Positions 5,767-12,440 of a stretch of DNA of 12,541 nt are shown piece by piece (the first letter of the stretch is position 1; every line of letters begins with the position of its first letter). Both the position numbers and the translations under genes were made by a program. Origin of the DNA: an uncultured Collinsella sp. (GTDB lineage: Bacteria > Actinomycetota > Coriobacteriia > Coriobacteriales > Coriobacteriaceae); contig URVK01000023.1 in assembly GCA_900551305.1 (NCBI GenBank), forward strand, positions 1-12,541, written 5' to 3'. The notes beneath the pieces were generated by a model. It worked only from the letters and a program-made list of their open reading frames with translations. It was not told the origin of the DNA and made no database searches.

Positions 5767-7956
5767 GGTTCGGCCCTGGTTCCAGAACTGGGTACCGATG
5801 TAGCCGCACGTGCGACGGGCAACATTCATCTTCTCCTGATCGCGGTTGCCGCAGTTAGGGCCCTCCCCCACCAGCTTGCCGTCATCCTCGACAATCTTGA
5901 TCTCACCGTCGTAGCCGCACACCTGGCAGTAGTCGCTCTTGGTGTTGAGCTCGGCGTACATGATGTTGTCGTAGATGTACTGCATCACGCGAATGACAGC
6001 CTTGAGGTTGTCCTGCATGTTGGGAACCTCGACGTAGGAGATGGCACCGCCCGGCGAAAGCTGCTGGAACATGCCCTCAAACTTAAGCTTATCGAAGGCG
6101 TCGATCTCCTCGGACACGTGGACGTGGTAGCTGTTGGTGATGTAGCCCTTGTCCGTCACGCCCGGGATGATGCCAAAACGACGCTGCAGGCACTTGGCGA
6201 ACTTGTAGGTCGTCGACTCAAGCGGGGTACCGTACAGCGAGAAGTCAATATCGCTTTCGGCCTTCCACTCGGCGCACTTGTCGTTCATGCGCTGCATGAC
6301 GGCCATGGCAAACGGCGTGCCCTCCTTCTCGGTGTGGCTGTGGCCCGTCATGTACTTGACGCACTCGTACAGGCCGGCATAACCCAGACTAATGGTGGAG
6401 TAACCGCCCACGAGCAGCTTGTCGATCGTCTCGCCCTTCTTCAGACGAGCGAGGGCGCCGTACTGCCACAGAATCGGTGCGGCGTCAGAAAGCGTACCCA
6501 TCAGGCGCTCATGACGGCACAGCAGGGCACGGTGGCACAGCTCAAGGCGCTCGTCGAAGATCTTCCAGAACTTATCCATATCCTGATGCGAGCTCAGCGC
6601 GACATCGGGCAGGTTGATGGTCACGACGCCCTGGTTAAAGCGACCATAGTACTTGGGCTTGTTCGGGTCGTAGTTTAGCGCGTTGGCAACGTTGTTAAAG
6701 CCGTTGCCCGAGCGGTCGGGCGTCAAGAAGCTGCGGCAGCCCATGCAGGTATAGCAGTCGCCGTTACCCGCGGTCTCGCCCTTCGACAGCTTGAGCTCGC
6801 GCATCTTTTTCTCGGAGATGTAATCGGGCACCATACGCTTGGCAGTGCACTTGGCAGCCAGCTGGGTCAGGTAGAAGTACGGGGAATCCTCGTGAACGTT
6901 ATCGTCCTCGAGTACATAGATAAGCTTGGGGAATGCCGGGGTGATCCATACGCCGGCCTCGTTCTTAACGCCCTCGTAGCGCTGGCGAAGCGTCTCCTCC
7001 ACGATCATGGCAAGGTCGTGCTTCTCCTGAGGCGTACGGGCCTCGTTAAGATACATAAAGACCGTCACGAACGGCGCCTGGCCGTTGGTGGTCATAAGGG
7101 TCACGACCTGATACTGAATCGTCTGAACGCCGCGACGGATCTCGTCACGCAGGCGATCCTCAACAACCTCGCGGACCTTTTCGGGAGATGCGGAAACGCC
7201 GAGCTCCTCGAGCTCGCGGGCGACCTCGACGCGAATCTTTTGACGGCTCACCTCGACGAACGGGGCAAGATGGGTCAGCGAAATCGACTGGCCACCATAC
7301 TGGGAGGAAGCAACCTGGGCGATGATCTGCGTCGCGATGTTGCAGGCGGTCGAGAAGCTGTGCGGCTTCTCAATCAGCGTACCCGAGATAACAGTACCGT
7401 TCTGGAGCATATCCTCCAGGTTCACCAGGTCGCAGTTATGCATGTGCTGGGCAAAGTAGTCCGAATCATGGAAGTGGATCAGACCCTCATTGTGAGCATC
7501 CACAATCTCCTGGGGCAGCAGCACACGCTGGGTCAGGTCCTTGGAGATCTCGCCGGCCATGTAGTCACGCTGAACGGAATTGACGGTCGGGTTCTTGTTG
7601 GAGTTCTCCTGCTTGACCTCTTCGTTGTTGCACTCAATCAGCGACAGAATCTTGTCGTCGGTCGTGTTCTTCTGGCGCTTCAGGCTCTGAACATAGCGAT
7701 AGATGATGTAATGGCGAGCGACCTCGTAGCAGTCGAGACGCATGATCTCGTCCTCGACCAGATCCTGAATCTCCTCGACCGACACGGTGTGGCCCGCGTT
7801 CTCGCATGCCTCGGCGACGTTTTGTGCCGCGTAAACCACCTGGCGGTCGGTAAGACGAGAGCTCTCCTCGACCTCCAAGTTTGCGGCGCGGATGGCATTG
7901 ACGATCTTATCGATGTCAAAGACAACCTCGGTGCCGCTGCGCTTGATGATCTTCAT
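5734..7956 (-). CDS. nrdD: Anaerobic (class III) ribonucleoside-triphosphate reductase NrdD
   Basis: NrdD reduces ribonucleotides to deoxyribonucleotides under anoxia using a glycyl radical made by NrdG. The 740-residue protein starts with an ATP-cone (about residues 1-90, KIIKRSGTEVVFDIDKIVNA), the allosteric activity-control domain. The catalytic barrel includes HMHNCDLVNLEDML and DCYTCMGCRSFLTPD, which carry candidate active-site cysteines. The glycyl-radical motif RRTCGYIG places the radical at about Gly718. The C-terminal zinc site shows CQVC (Cys677, Cys680), but the second pair reads GPNC: Gly699 stands where other family members have Cys, leaving Cys702. The ATG at 7956 has GAGG seven bases upstream and gives the normal start; the upstream in-frame extension is rejected. 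nrdG is downstream after 427 bp of repeats. An NrdR-type promoter lies at 8182-8229. Confidence 0.97.
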   Translation of the reverse strand: MKIIKRSGTEVVFDIDKIVNAIRAANLEVEESSRLTDRQVVYAAQNVAEACENAGHTVSVEEIQDLVEDEIMRLDCYEVARHYIIYRYVQSLKRQKNTTDDKILSLIECNNEEVKQENSNKNPTVNSVQRDYMAGEISKDLTQRVLLPQEIVDAHNEGLIHFHDSDYFAQHMHNCDLVNLEDMLQNGTVISGTLIEKPHSFSTACNIATQIIAQVASSQYGGQSISLTHLAPFVEVSRQKIRVEVARELEELGVSASPEKVREVVEDRLRDEIRRGVQTIQYQVVTLMTTNGQAPFVTVFMYLNEARTPQEKHDLAMIVEETLRQRYEGVKNEAGVWITPAFPKLIYVLEDDNVHEDSPYFYLTQLAAKCTAKRMVPDYISEKKMRELKLSKGETAGNGDCYTCMGCRSFLTPDRSGNGFNNVANALNYDPNKPKYYGRFNQGVVTINLPDVALSSHQDMDKFWKIFDERLELCHRALLCRHERLMGTLSDAAPILWQYGALARLKKGETIDKLLVGGYSTISLGYAGLYECVKYMTGHSHTEKEGTPFAMAVMQRMNDKCAEWKAESDIDFSLYGTPLESTTYKFAKCLQRRFGIIPGVTDKGYITNSYHVHVSEEIDAFDKLKFEGMFQQLSPGGAISYVEVPNMQDNLKAVIRVMQYIYDNIMYAELNTKSDYCQVCGYDGEIKIVEDDGKLVGEGPNCGNRDQEKMNVARRTCGYIGTQFWNQGRTEEIRDRVLHL

Positions 7957-8181
7957 CCTCTTGCCTCTTTCGTATCGTAGCCTCATCGCGCTTCAGAGCC
8001 AAACGATACCTGGCAGGGCTTGCCCCTGTCTTGCGGCGCCGTCGCGCAATCTGTGTTCTCGATAAACCATAAGCCTCCATGCGGACATTCCCTGGAGCCG
8101 ATCAAGCGGCTCAAGGACACGTTCAAAAGAGGCAGTTAAGGTCTTCGTTCTCTGTCCGCCATCTATCATACGACAAAGAGG
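7957..8181 (-). promoter_or_regulatory. Long 5' leader of nrdD
   Basis: About 220 nt separate the predicted nrdD transcription start from its ATG. No known riboswitch was recognised. The leader contains a minus-strand frame ending at 7993 (ATG at 8184, overlapping the promoter -10). Within that frame, an internal ATG preceded by GGAGG three bases upstream would give a 24-codon leader peptide (about 7993-8067). CCTCTTT occurs twice, near the leader start and about 50 nt further in. Whether any of this is regulatory is unknown. Confidence 0.35.
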
Positions 8182-8229
8182 CATCTATATCCTGTATTCT
8201 TTTTTTAGGTCAAACACAACATATAGTGT
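8182..8229 (-). promoter_or_regulatory. nrdD promoter with two NrdR-type boxes
   Basis: On the minus strand a -35 TTGACC (8208-8213) and a -10 TATAGA (8184-8189) are 18 bp apart. The box at 8214-8229, ACACAACATATAGTGT, differs from the palindromic NrdR consensus (ACACWATATATWGTGT) at about one position. A weaker box at 8182-8197 keeps the central CTATAT and flanking TGT. The two boxes are 16 bp apart, centre to centre 32 bp, the three-turn spacing known for NrdR operators. One abuts the -35, the other covers the -10, so binding of ATP/dATP-loaded NrdR should repress. Confidence 0.8.
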
Positions 8230-8544
8230 TTCAGCAGGTCAAAGCAATTAGTCATTTTGCAGACGCATTAAAAATGAGGGGTTCTTGGCAAGTCGGTAAA
8301 ACGCTACCAACACGGCTACCTGCATGGCAGTTATAAAACCCCCTTAGTCAAGCCGCTGACAAATCCTACCAAAATCAAGTCGCTCACGCCAAAAGAATCC
8401 AAAAGATTATGCTTGACCAACATGTTGCGGTCACGATCGGCCAGGACGTATGCAATCTGCCGGCACCTCTACGGGATGCGAAGACCATCGCGTACAGACC
8501 TTGGATCAATATTTGGTGGCTTATATTGGCGGCGTGCTTGGTGG
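8230..8544. other. AT-richer intergenic stretch with no supported gene
   Basis: This stretch lies between the nrdD promoter and the terminator of the tRNA-Gly/Val operon. It is visibly more AT-rich than the rest. Plus-strand frames stay open (one for almost 100 codons from about 8280 to 8570, another from ATG 8409), but none has a ribosome-binding site or a recognisable motif, and the first has no early start codon. It sits just beyond the 3' end of a tRNA gene, a common site for integration and decay of mobile DNA, but no integrase or attachment repeat was found. Confidence 0.4.
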
Positions 8545-8582
8545 CAAAACAAAACAGCCCAGAGGATATAGCCTCTGAGCTG
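8545..8582 (-). terminator. Intrinsic terminator of the tRNA-Gly/tRNA-Val operon
   Basis: On the minus strand an 11-bp stem (8572-8582 with 8555-8565, one G-T or mismatched pair, six-base loop) is followed by TTTTGTTTTG. It begins eight bases after the tRNA-Val CCA end. This is a classic rho-independent terminator. Confidence 0.85.
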
Positions 8583-8590
8583 CGAACATT

Positions 8591-8665
8591 TGGTGGGCGT
8601 TAGAAGATTTGAACTTCTGACCTCTTCCGTGTCAGGGAAGCGCTCTCCCCCTGAGCTAAACGCCC
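8591..8665 (-). tRNA. tRNA-Val (anticodon GAC)
   Basis: A 75-nt cloverleaf on the minus strand. The 5' acceptor GGGCGTT pairs with AACGCCC, followed by discriminator A and an encoded CCA. The D arm begins TAGCTCAG, the anticodon stem is CTTCC/GGAAG around loop CTGACAC (anticodon GAC), and the T loop is TTCAAAT. It lies three bases downstream of tRNA-Gly in the same transcript and reads GUC and GUU valine codons. Confidence 0.95.
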
Positions 8666-8668
8666 AAA

Positions 8669-8744
8669 TGGAGCGGACAACGGGGCTCGAACCCGCGACC
8701 CCAACCTTGGCAAGGTTGTGCTCTACCAACTGAGCCATGTCCGC
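8669..8744 (-). tRNA. tRNA-Gly (anticodon GCC)
   Basis: A 76-nt cloverleaf on the minus strand. Acceptor GCGGACA pairs with TGTCCGC, followed by discriminator T and an encoded CCA. The anticodon stem CAACC/GGTTG encloses TTGCCAA (anticodon GCC), and the T arm carries GGTTCGAGCCCC. It is the first gene of a two-tRNA operon, about 12 bases after the promoter -10. Confidence 0.95.
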
Positions 8745-8756
8745 TTGCGGGTTATT

Positions 8757-8805
8757 AATTTACGCGAGTTGTCCAAAAGACGCAAGTACTTTTTTCAAAA
8801 AACTT
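8757..8805 (-). promoter_or_regulatory. tRNA operon promoter with A/T-rich upstream box
   Basis: On the minus strand -35 TTGCGT (8780-8785) and -10 TAAATT (8757-8762) are 17 bp apart, with the tRNA-Gly 5' end 13 bases beyond. Directly upstream of the -35 is AAGTTTTTTGAAAAAAGTAC, an A/T-rich near-palindrome resembling an UP element. Almost the same box stands at the same place before tRNA-Leu (12251-12275). Confidence 0.7.
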
Positions 8806-8825
8806 GTCTGCCGCATGTTCTTAAT

Positions 8826-8851
8826 AGCCAAACGCGCTAAAGCGATTGGCT
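8826..8851 (-). terminator. Possible hairpin terminator after the STAS-HATPase gene
   Basis: On the minus strand AGCCAA and TTGGCT enclose a small CGC-TTTA-GCG hairpin. It overlaps the stop codon of the STAS-HATPase gene and is followed by ATTAAG, without a strong T-run. It is a weak terminator candidate; the A/T-rich box of the tRNA promoter follows soon after. Confidence 0.4.
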
Positions 8852-9596
8852 AGGCACACGATTCCAGCGCTCCGCTAAACAGCTTCACCATCTGCACGCG
8901 CGTGCCGGCGCCGTCCGTACGACGAGCAACCTCCACGTTATCGACGAGCATACGCATAAGCTTGATACCACGGCCGCGTTCCTCAGATGCAACCGGCTCG
9001 CTCGTTTCATCGATAGAATAGCCGGCACCTCGATCAAGCACCTCAACCACAACGCGATCGCCATAGGCCTGAACCGTCAGGACGCACCCGATACCGCCCG
9101 CATGGTCATAGGCATTACCCAGCGCCTCCCCCGACGCCAATGCGACATCGTAGCGCTCGTCACGGCGCAACGGAAGCGATTCAAGGAGTTCGGCGATGCC
9201 ATGTCGGTAGTATGGAAGATTCTCGATACCCTGACGGACCTCGACGCTCTTACTCCAGCGAGGCAGCTCCCCCACCGGAATGGCGGGAATAGACTCCCGT
9301 GCCGGCCCCGCGACATGAAGGATATCGACAAGACGAGCAATCTCCAAAAAGCGAACAACTTCACCTGATGCATTGACGAGCGAAAGCAGGCCTTCTCGCC
9401 TCATGAGCTCACGAGCGCGCGTAAGCAGGAATGCCAAGCCCGTCGAATCGATAAAGCTAACAGCCTGACAGTTGATGACAACACGACGCACGCCGCGGCC
9501 AATCAAAGCATCCAACCGCCGACGCAGCGCAGGCACCGTGGCGATGTCGATATCGCCTGGTGGCGTCAAAACCGCTATGTCATTCCACTCATTCAT
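8850..9596 (-). CDS. STAS-HATPase fusion: anti-sigma factor antagonist plus serine kinase/anti-sigma domain
   Basis: A 248-residue cytosolic signalling protein joining two partner-switching modules. Residues 1-100 form a STAS domain (SpoIIAA/RsbV-like) with the phosphoacceptor region FIDSTGL; Ser51 aligns with the serine phosphorylated in SpoIIAA. Residues about 120-240 form a GHKL ATPase domain (SpoIIAB/RsbW-like): N box SGEALGNAYDHAGG, G1 box VLDRGAGY and G2 box ERGRGIKLM. In the classical system these are separate proteins, the kinase phosphorylating the antagonist; here both are on one chain. The ATG at 9596 is chosen over an in-frame TTG at 9614, though the ribosome-binding site (GGGGA) is rather distant for it. 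It lies 78 bp downstream of a SpoIIE-type phosphatase on the same strand, presumably the enzyme that dephosphorylates Ser51. No sigma factor gene is seen here. Confidence 0.9.
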   Translation of the reverse strand: MNEWNDIAVLTPPGDIDIATVPALRRRLDALIGRGVRRVVINCQAVSFIDSTGLAFLLTRARELMRREGLLSLVNASGEVVRFLEIARLVDILHVAGPARESIPAIPVGELPRWSKSVEVRQGIENLPYYRHGIAELLESLPLRRDERYDVALASGEALGNAYDHAGGIGCVLTVQAYGDRVVVEVLDRGAGYSIDETSEPVASEERGRGIKLMRMLVDNVEVARRTDGAGTRVQMVKLFSGALESCA

Positions 9597-9674
9597 ACGA
9601 CCATGGTTCCCCAAAAAAGCCCACTCGATGCATTCGTTTCCCCAACCGTGCGGATTCAGCCCGTTCAGCGCCGT

Positions 9675-12020
9675 CTATGAACGACCCCGTAAAAACTCAA
9701 GGGACACCAATGCAATGTCATCGTCCAGCGCCGATTCGGTAAATCGGTCAAGCTCGCCCAAGACCTTGCCGCAGATTCCCGATACGCCCTCACCCGAGAC
9801 AGAGAGCAGAAGGTCACGAAGGCGCTGCTCGCCAAAGAACGCTCCGGTGCGGTCGCGGGCCTCAATCGTTCCGTCCGTATACATGAAGAGCATGTCGCCA
9901 GGAGCGAACGTAAACACGCCTGTCTCGTACACCATGCTCTCAAAGGCACCGATTACGCCCGATTGGCATCCAAGCAGCTCGACCTCTCCCCCACGGGCCT
10001 CGCCACCACCCAGCGGCATCGACTCTGGCCTAATGACCATGGTCGGAGGATGGCCCGCCGAACAATACGTTGCGCGTCCGGCTTTAAGGTCAATCTTGGC
10101 GATAAAGGCCGTCACGAACGTCTCGACCCTCGAGAAGCCCATGAGCATGCTGTTAAGGGAGCGTGCCATGCGGGCCGGTCCAGCGCCCTCCCAGGCATAT
10201 GCCGTCAGGGCCGTCTTGACGAGCGCAGACATCGATGCGGCCTCAATGCCTTTGCCAGACACATCACCCAGAATCATGACGGCGCAGTCGTCGGGAAGAC
10301 GGATGAGCGTATAGAAATCGCCGCCGACCAACGCCGAGTTCGTGGCCGACAGGTACACCGAATCGGTTGCGATACCCGGAACATCCCCCAGGGAATTTCT
10401 CATGCCGATCTGAAGGGTCTGAGCAATATGGCGCTCCTCGCGCTTTTGAGATTCACCCTCGTAGATCAGTTCAAAGTCATGCGCTAAGTGCACCAAGTAG
10501 TCATATTCAAGGTCATCAATCGGCTCTTGGCTACCATCACGAAGCAGCAGCGCGCGCGTCGTCGGGCTCTTCGCAACAGAAGCAGGAACAATCGCGTCGT
10601 TACTGTGCTTGCCATCACCCTCAGAGCGCGGGCGCCCCGCCTCGATGCCGGAGTCGACGTAGAGACCTTGACAAGGCAGACCATGCGCCCTAAGCCAGCC
10701 TCCCATAGGCATCGATTCGTCAACGCGAGTTATACGGACGTGTTTAAGGTCCTCGGCACTCGTGCCGCCCAAAACAGATGCCTCAAAGCCATCAGGGCCA
10801 GCCCCCAGACGTGCCGCCGGCGCCGTCGTGGAAAAGAAAAGCTTCTCGGGATCGTCCGGCAAAGCAACGCGACTGCCGCCTTCAAAATCTATGACGTAGG
10901 AATCCAGACTAGCGTCATACTCAACAGGGCAAAAATGGCAGTTAAGCATATTGCAGATCTCGGACGATACCGCCTGGGTAGCCGCGGCGGAATCGTCTAG
11001 AAAGGTAAACAACTCATCACGCAAGACATTGAGCGAGCGGCCAAGCTCGGCCGTGCGACGGGAGCGAAGGCTCGATGCCATGCCGACCAGCTGGATAGAC
11101 AGGTAATCGCAAATGACCTCGAGCACATTAACGTCATAGGCGAGCGGTGCCTGAGGGCGTTTCCAACCAACTTCCAGCACGCCAAGGATCTGCGTACCGT
11201 AAAAAACGGGAAGACAGATCTCGCTGCGGTACGGAGGCATATCCTGCATGCGCAACAGGTGCTTAGAACGATTGTCCAGGTCCATGAACATACCGGAGGC
11301 GGCCTTATCACCCTCAAGGTCCTGTTGAATCGACAAGCGACAGGCACGCGACTCACGAAGAACATACGTCGGAATGCCAGCGCCATACGGCAAAAACTCA
11401 GGCAGGTAGCTGTCGTACAGTTCCTTGGAAACACCGCGAAGTTTAAAACCGCCGCTCTCAGAAAAATAGATAGCGGCACCCGAAGCATCGAGCGTTCCTA
11501 CAAGCTGGTTCAAAACGGTATCAAGTAGGCTGGGCAGCTCATCGGAGCCCACGGTACTCATAATGACCGAGAGCGTGCCAGAGAGGCGCTTGTTCGCCAC
11601 TCTAAGCTCCGAAAGCGCACGCTTGAGCTGACGGTCGTGCGAATACTGTTCTTCGATGCTATGGAGCGCCACCAGGACACGTGGCGCGCGGCGCCCAAAG
11701 ATGCGTGGAGGCGTTACGGAGCCCGCACGAACCAAGACGGGGATAAAGGAGCCGTCACTCAGCTTGAGCATCAGTTCGTTCTCGGAGCCATCAGTTTCAA
11801 ATGGCAGACGATGTTCCGCCGCACGTTCAAAAGCTGACGAGTACAGGACGTCTTTAACATCTCCACCGATGACGTCGGCGCGTTCCTCGCACATCAAACC
11901 AAGTAAGCGATTATTCACATGCAGAATGGTTCCGTCGAGCTCGCAGATGATGACAGCATCGCTCGTGATCTCGACTAGTTGGGCAACGTCTGCCCACTCG
12001 TTGCGTTCAAGCGTTTCCAT
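9675..12020 (-). CDS. PAS-GAF sensor protein phosphatase (SpoIIE/RsbU-type PP2C)
   Basis: A 781-residue cytosolic phosphatase that probably dephosphorylates the STAS serine of the next gene's product. A PAS domain spans about residues 8-120 (VEITSDAVIICELDGTILHVNNRLLGL), a short coiled linker about 125-150, and a GAF domain about 155-315, with the typical EICLPVFYGTQILGVLEVGW. A second, more diverged GAF-like region lies about 330-500. The PP2C_SIG/SpoIIE domain runs about 530-778. Its metal residues are present: Asp568 in VGGDFY, Asp586 in GDVSGKGIEAASM, Asp716 in FMYTDGTIEARD, and the acidic run DDD at 766-768. There is no signal peptide or membrane helix, so it senses internal cues (ligand or redox unknown). 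The ATG at 12020 has GGTGGGG just upstream; a GTG four codons earlier is less likely. Its promoter is not evident. Confidence 0.94.
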   Translation of the reverse strand: METLERNEWADVAQLVEITSDAVIICELDGTILHVNNRLLGLMCEERADVIGGDVKDVLYSSAFERAAEHRLPFETDGSENELMLKLSDGSFIPVLVRAGSVTPPRIFGRRAPRVLVALHSIEEQYSHDRQLKRALSELRVANKRLSGTLSVIMSTVGSDELPSLLDTVLNQLVGTLDASGAAIYFSESGGFKLRGVSKELYDSYLPEFLPYGAGIPTYVLRESRACRLSIQQDLEGDKAASGMFMDLDNRSKHLLRMQDMPPYRSEICLPVFYGTQILGVLEVGWKRPQAPLAYDVNVLEVICDYLSIQLVGMASSLRSRRTAELGRSLNVLRDELFTFLDDSAAATQAVSSEICNMLNCHFCPVEYDASLDSYVIDFEGGSRVALPDDPEKLFFSTTAPAARLGAGPDGFEASVLGGTSAEDLKHVRITRVDESMPMGGWLRAHGLPCQGLYVDSGIEAGRPRSEGDGKHSNDAIVPASVAKSPTTRALLLRDGSQEPIDDLEYDYLVHLAHDFELIYEGESQKREERHIAQTLQIGMRNSLGDVPGIATDSVYLSATNSALVGGDFYTLIRLPDDCAVMILGDVSGKGIEAASMSALVKTALTAYAWEGAGPARMARSLNSMLMGFSRVETFVTAFIAKIDLKAGRATYCSAGHPPTMVIRPESMPLGGGEARGGEVELLGCQSGVIGAFESMVYETGVFTFAPGDMLFMYTDGTIEARDRTGAFFGEQRLRDLLLSVSGEGVSGICGKVLGELDRFTESALDDDIALVSLEFLRGRS

Positions 12021-12045
12021 CGTGGACCCCACCGTCTATCGGTAA

Positions 12046-12068
12046 CAAAAAAGCCTCCGAAGAGGCTT
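12046..12068 (-). terminator. Intrinsic terminator between tRNA-Leu and the phosphatase gene
   Basis: On the minus strand AAGCCTC-TTCG-GAGGCTT is followed by TTTTG. This perfect 7-bp stem with a stable TTCG tetraloop and T-tract is a textbook rho-independent terminator, 11 bases after the tRNA-Leu CCA. The phosphatase start codon is 26 nt beyond it. Confidence 0.9.
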
Positions 12069-12079
12069 CTCAAATGCGA

Positions 12080-12169
12080 TGGTGTCGGAGGCGGGACTTG
12101 AACCCGCATGACCAAAAAGCGGTCACTAGCACCTCAAGCTAGCGCGTCTGCCAATTCCGCCACTCCGAC
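12080..12169 (-). tRNA. tRNA-Leu (anticodon GAG)
   Basis: A 90-nt class II tRNA on the minus strand with a long variable arm. Acceptor GTCGGAG pairs with CTCCGAC, followed by discriminator A and an encoded CCA. The anticodon stem CTAGC/GCTAG encloses TTGAGGT (anticodon GAG), the variable arm is built on TGACCGC...GGTCA, and the T loop is TTCAAGT. It reads CUC and CUU leucine codons. Confidence 0.95.
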
Positions 12170-12226
12170 ATGCTATGTTGTTGATTCGCAGTTCGTTTTG
12201 TTGGACCCGCGCGTTCAACGAGGAAG

Positions 12227-12275
12227 ATAATAACCTATGATTCGAGAACTGCGCAAGCACTTTTTTGAAAAAAGT
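12227..12275 (-). promoter_or_regulatory. tRNA-Leu promoter with the same A/T-rich upstream box
   Basis: On the minus strand -35 TTGCGC (12251-12256) and -10 TTATTA (12228-12233) are 17 bp apart; the alternative TATTAT gives 18. AACTTTTTTCAAAAAAGTGC lies directly upstream of the -35 and matches the box before the tRNA-Gly/Val operon apart from two complementary changes and one transition. About 50 nt of 5' leader precede the mature tRNA. Confidence 0.7.
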
Positions 12276-12304
12276 TTACGAATTTGTAATTGCGCAGGTA
12301 GACT
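12275..12304 (+). promoter_or_regulatory. Possible promoter for the plus-strand gene off the right edge
   Basis: TTTACG (12275-12280) and TAGACT (12299-12304), 18 bp apart, are moderate matches to sigma-A hexamers. A start around 12311 would put the nested hairpin at the very 5' end of the transcript. Read by eye only. Confidence 0.3.
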
Positions 12305-12311
12305 GACCTGT

Positions 12312-12440
12312 TCGGGCAGGAATGAGGTTGCCTTCCAACGCGTCCTCGGGCATGCGGCATTATTTTGATCCGCGCTTCGCGCTACAAAATAATGCCGCCC
12401 CCTGCGGAATGCGTTGGAAGGCAACCTCATTCCGGCCCTA
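12312..12440. repeat. 129-bp nested perfect hairpin
   Basis: Outer arms 12319-12341 and 12411-12433 are perfect 23-bp inverted copies, extending outward to 30 bp with two mismatches. Inside them, 12354-12367 and 12385-12398 are perfect 14-bp arms (GCGGCATTATTTTG), and at the centre a GCGC-TTC-GCGC mini-hairpin. No coding frame is supported. It lies between divergent tRNA-Leu and a plus-strand gene beyond the edge. Confidence 0.8.

Noticed and set aside
5653..6678. Long plus-strand frame of 341 codons opposite nrdD
   Set aside because: It is antisense to a clearly recognisable nrdD and contains no known motif; high GC at third positions keeps opposite frames open.
6892..7980. Plus-strand frame of 362 codons opposite the 5' half of nrdD
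   Set aside because: Same reason: a shadow of nrdD without motifs or ribosome-binding site.
7957..8181. Cobalamin or other riboswitch in the nrdD leader
   Set aside because: No recognisable conserved core was seen, and class III reductase does not use cobalamin.
8409..8603. 64-codon plus-strand frame ending inside tRNA-Val
   Set aside because: It runs through the operon terminator and into a tRNA gene on the other strand, has no ribosome-binding site and no recognised motif.
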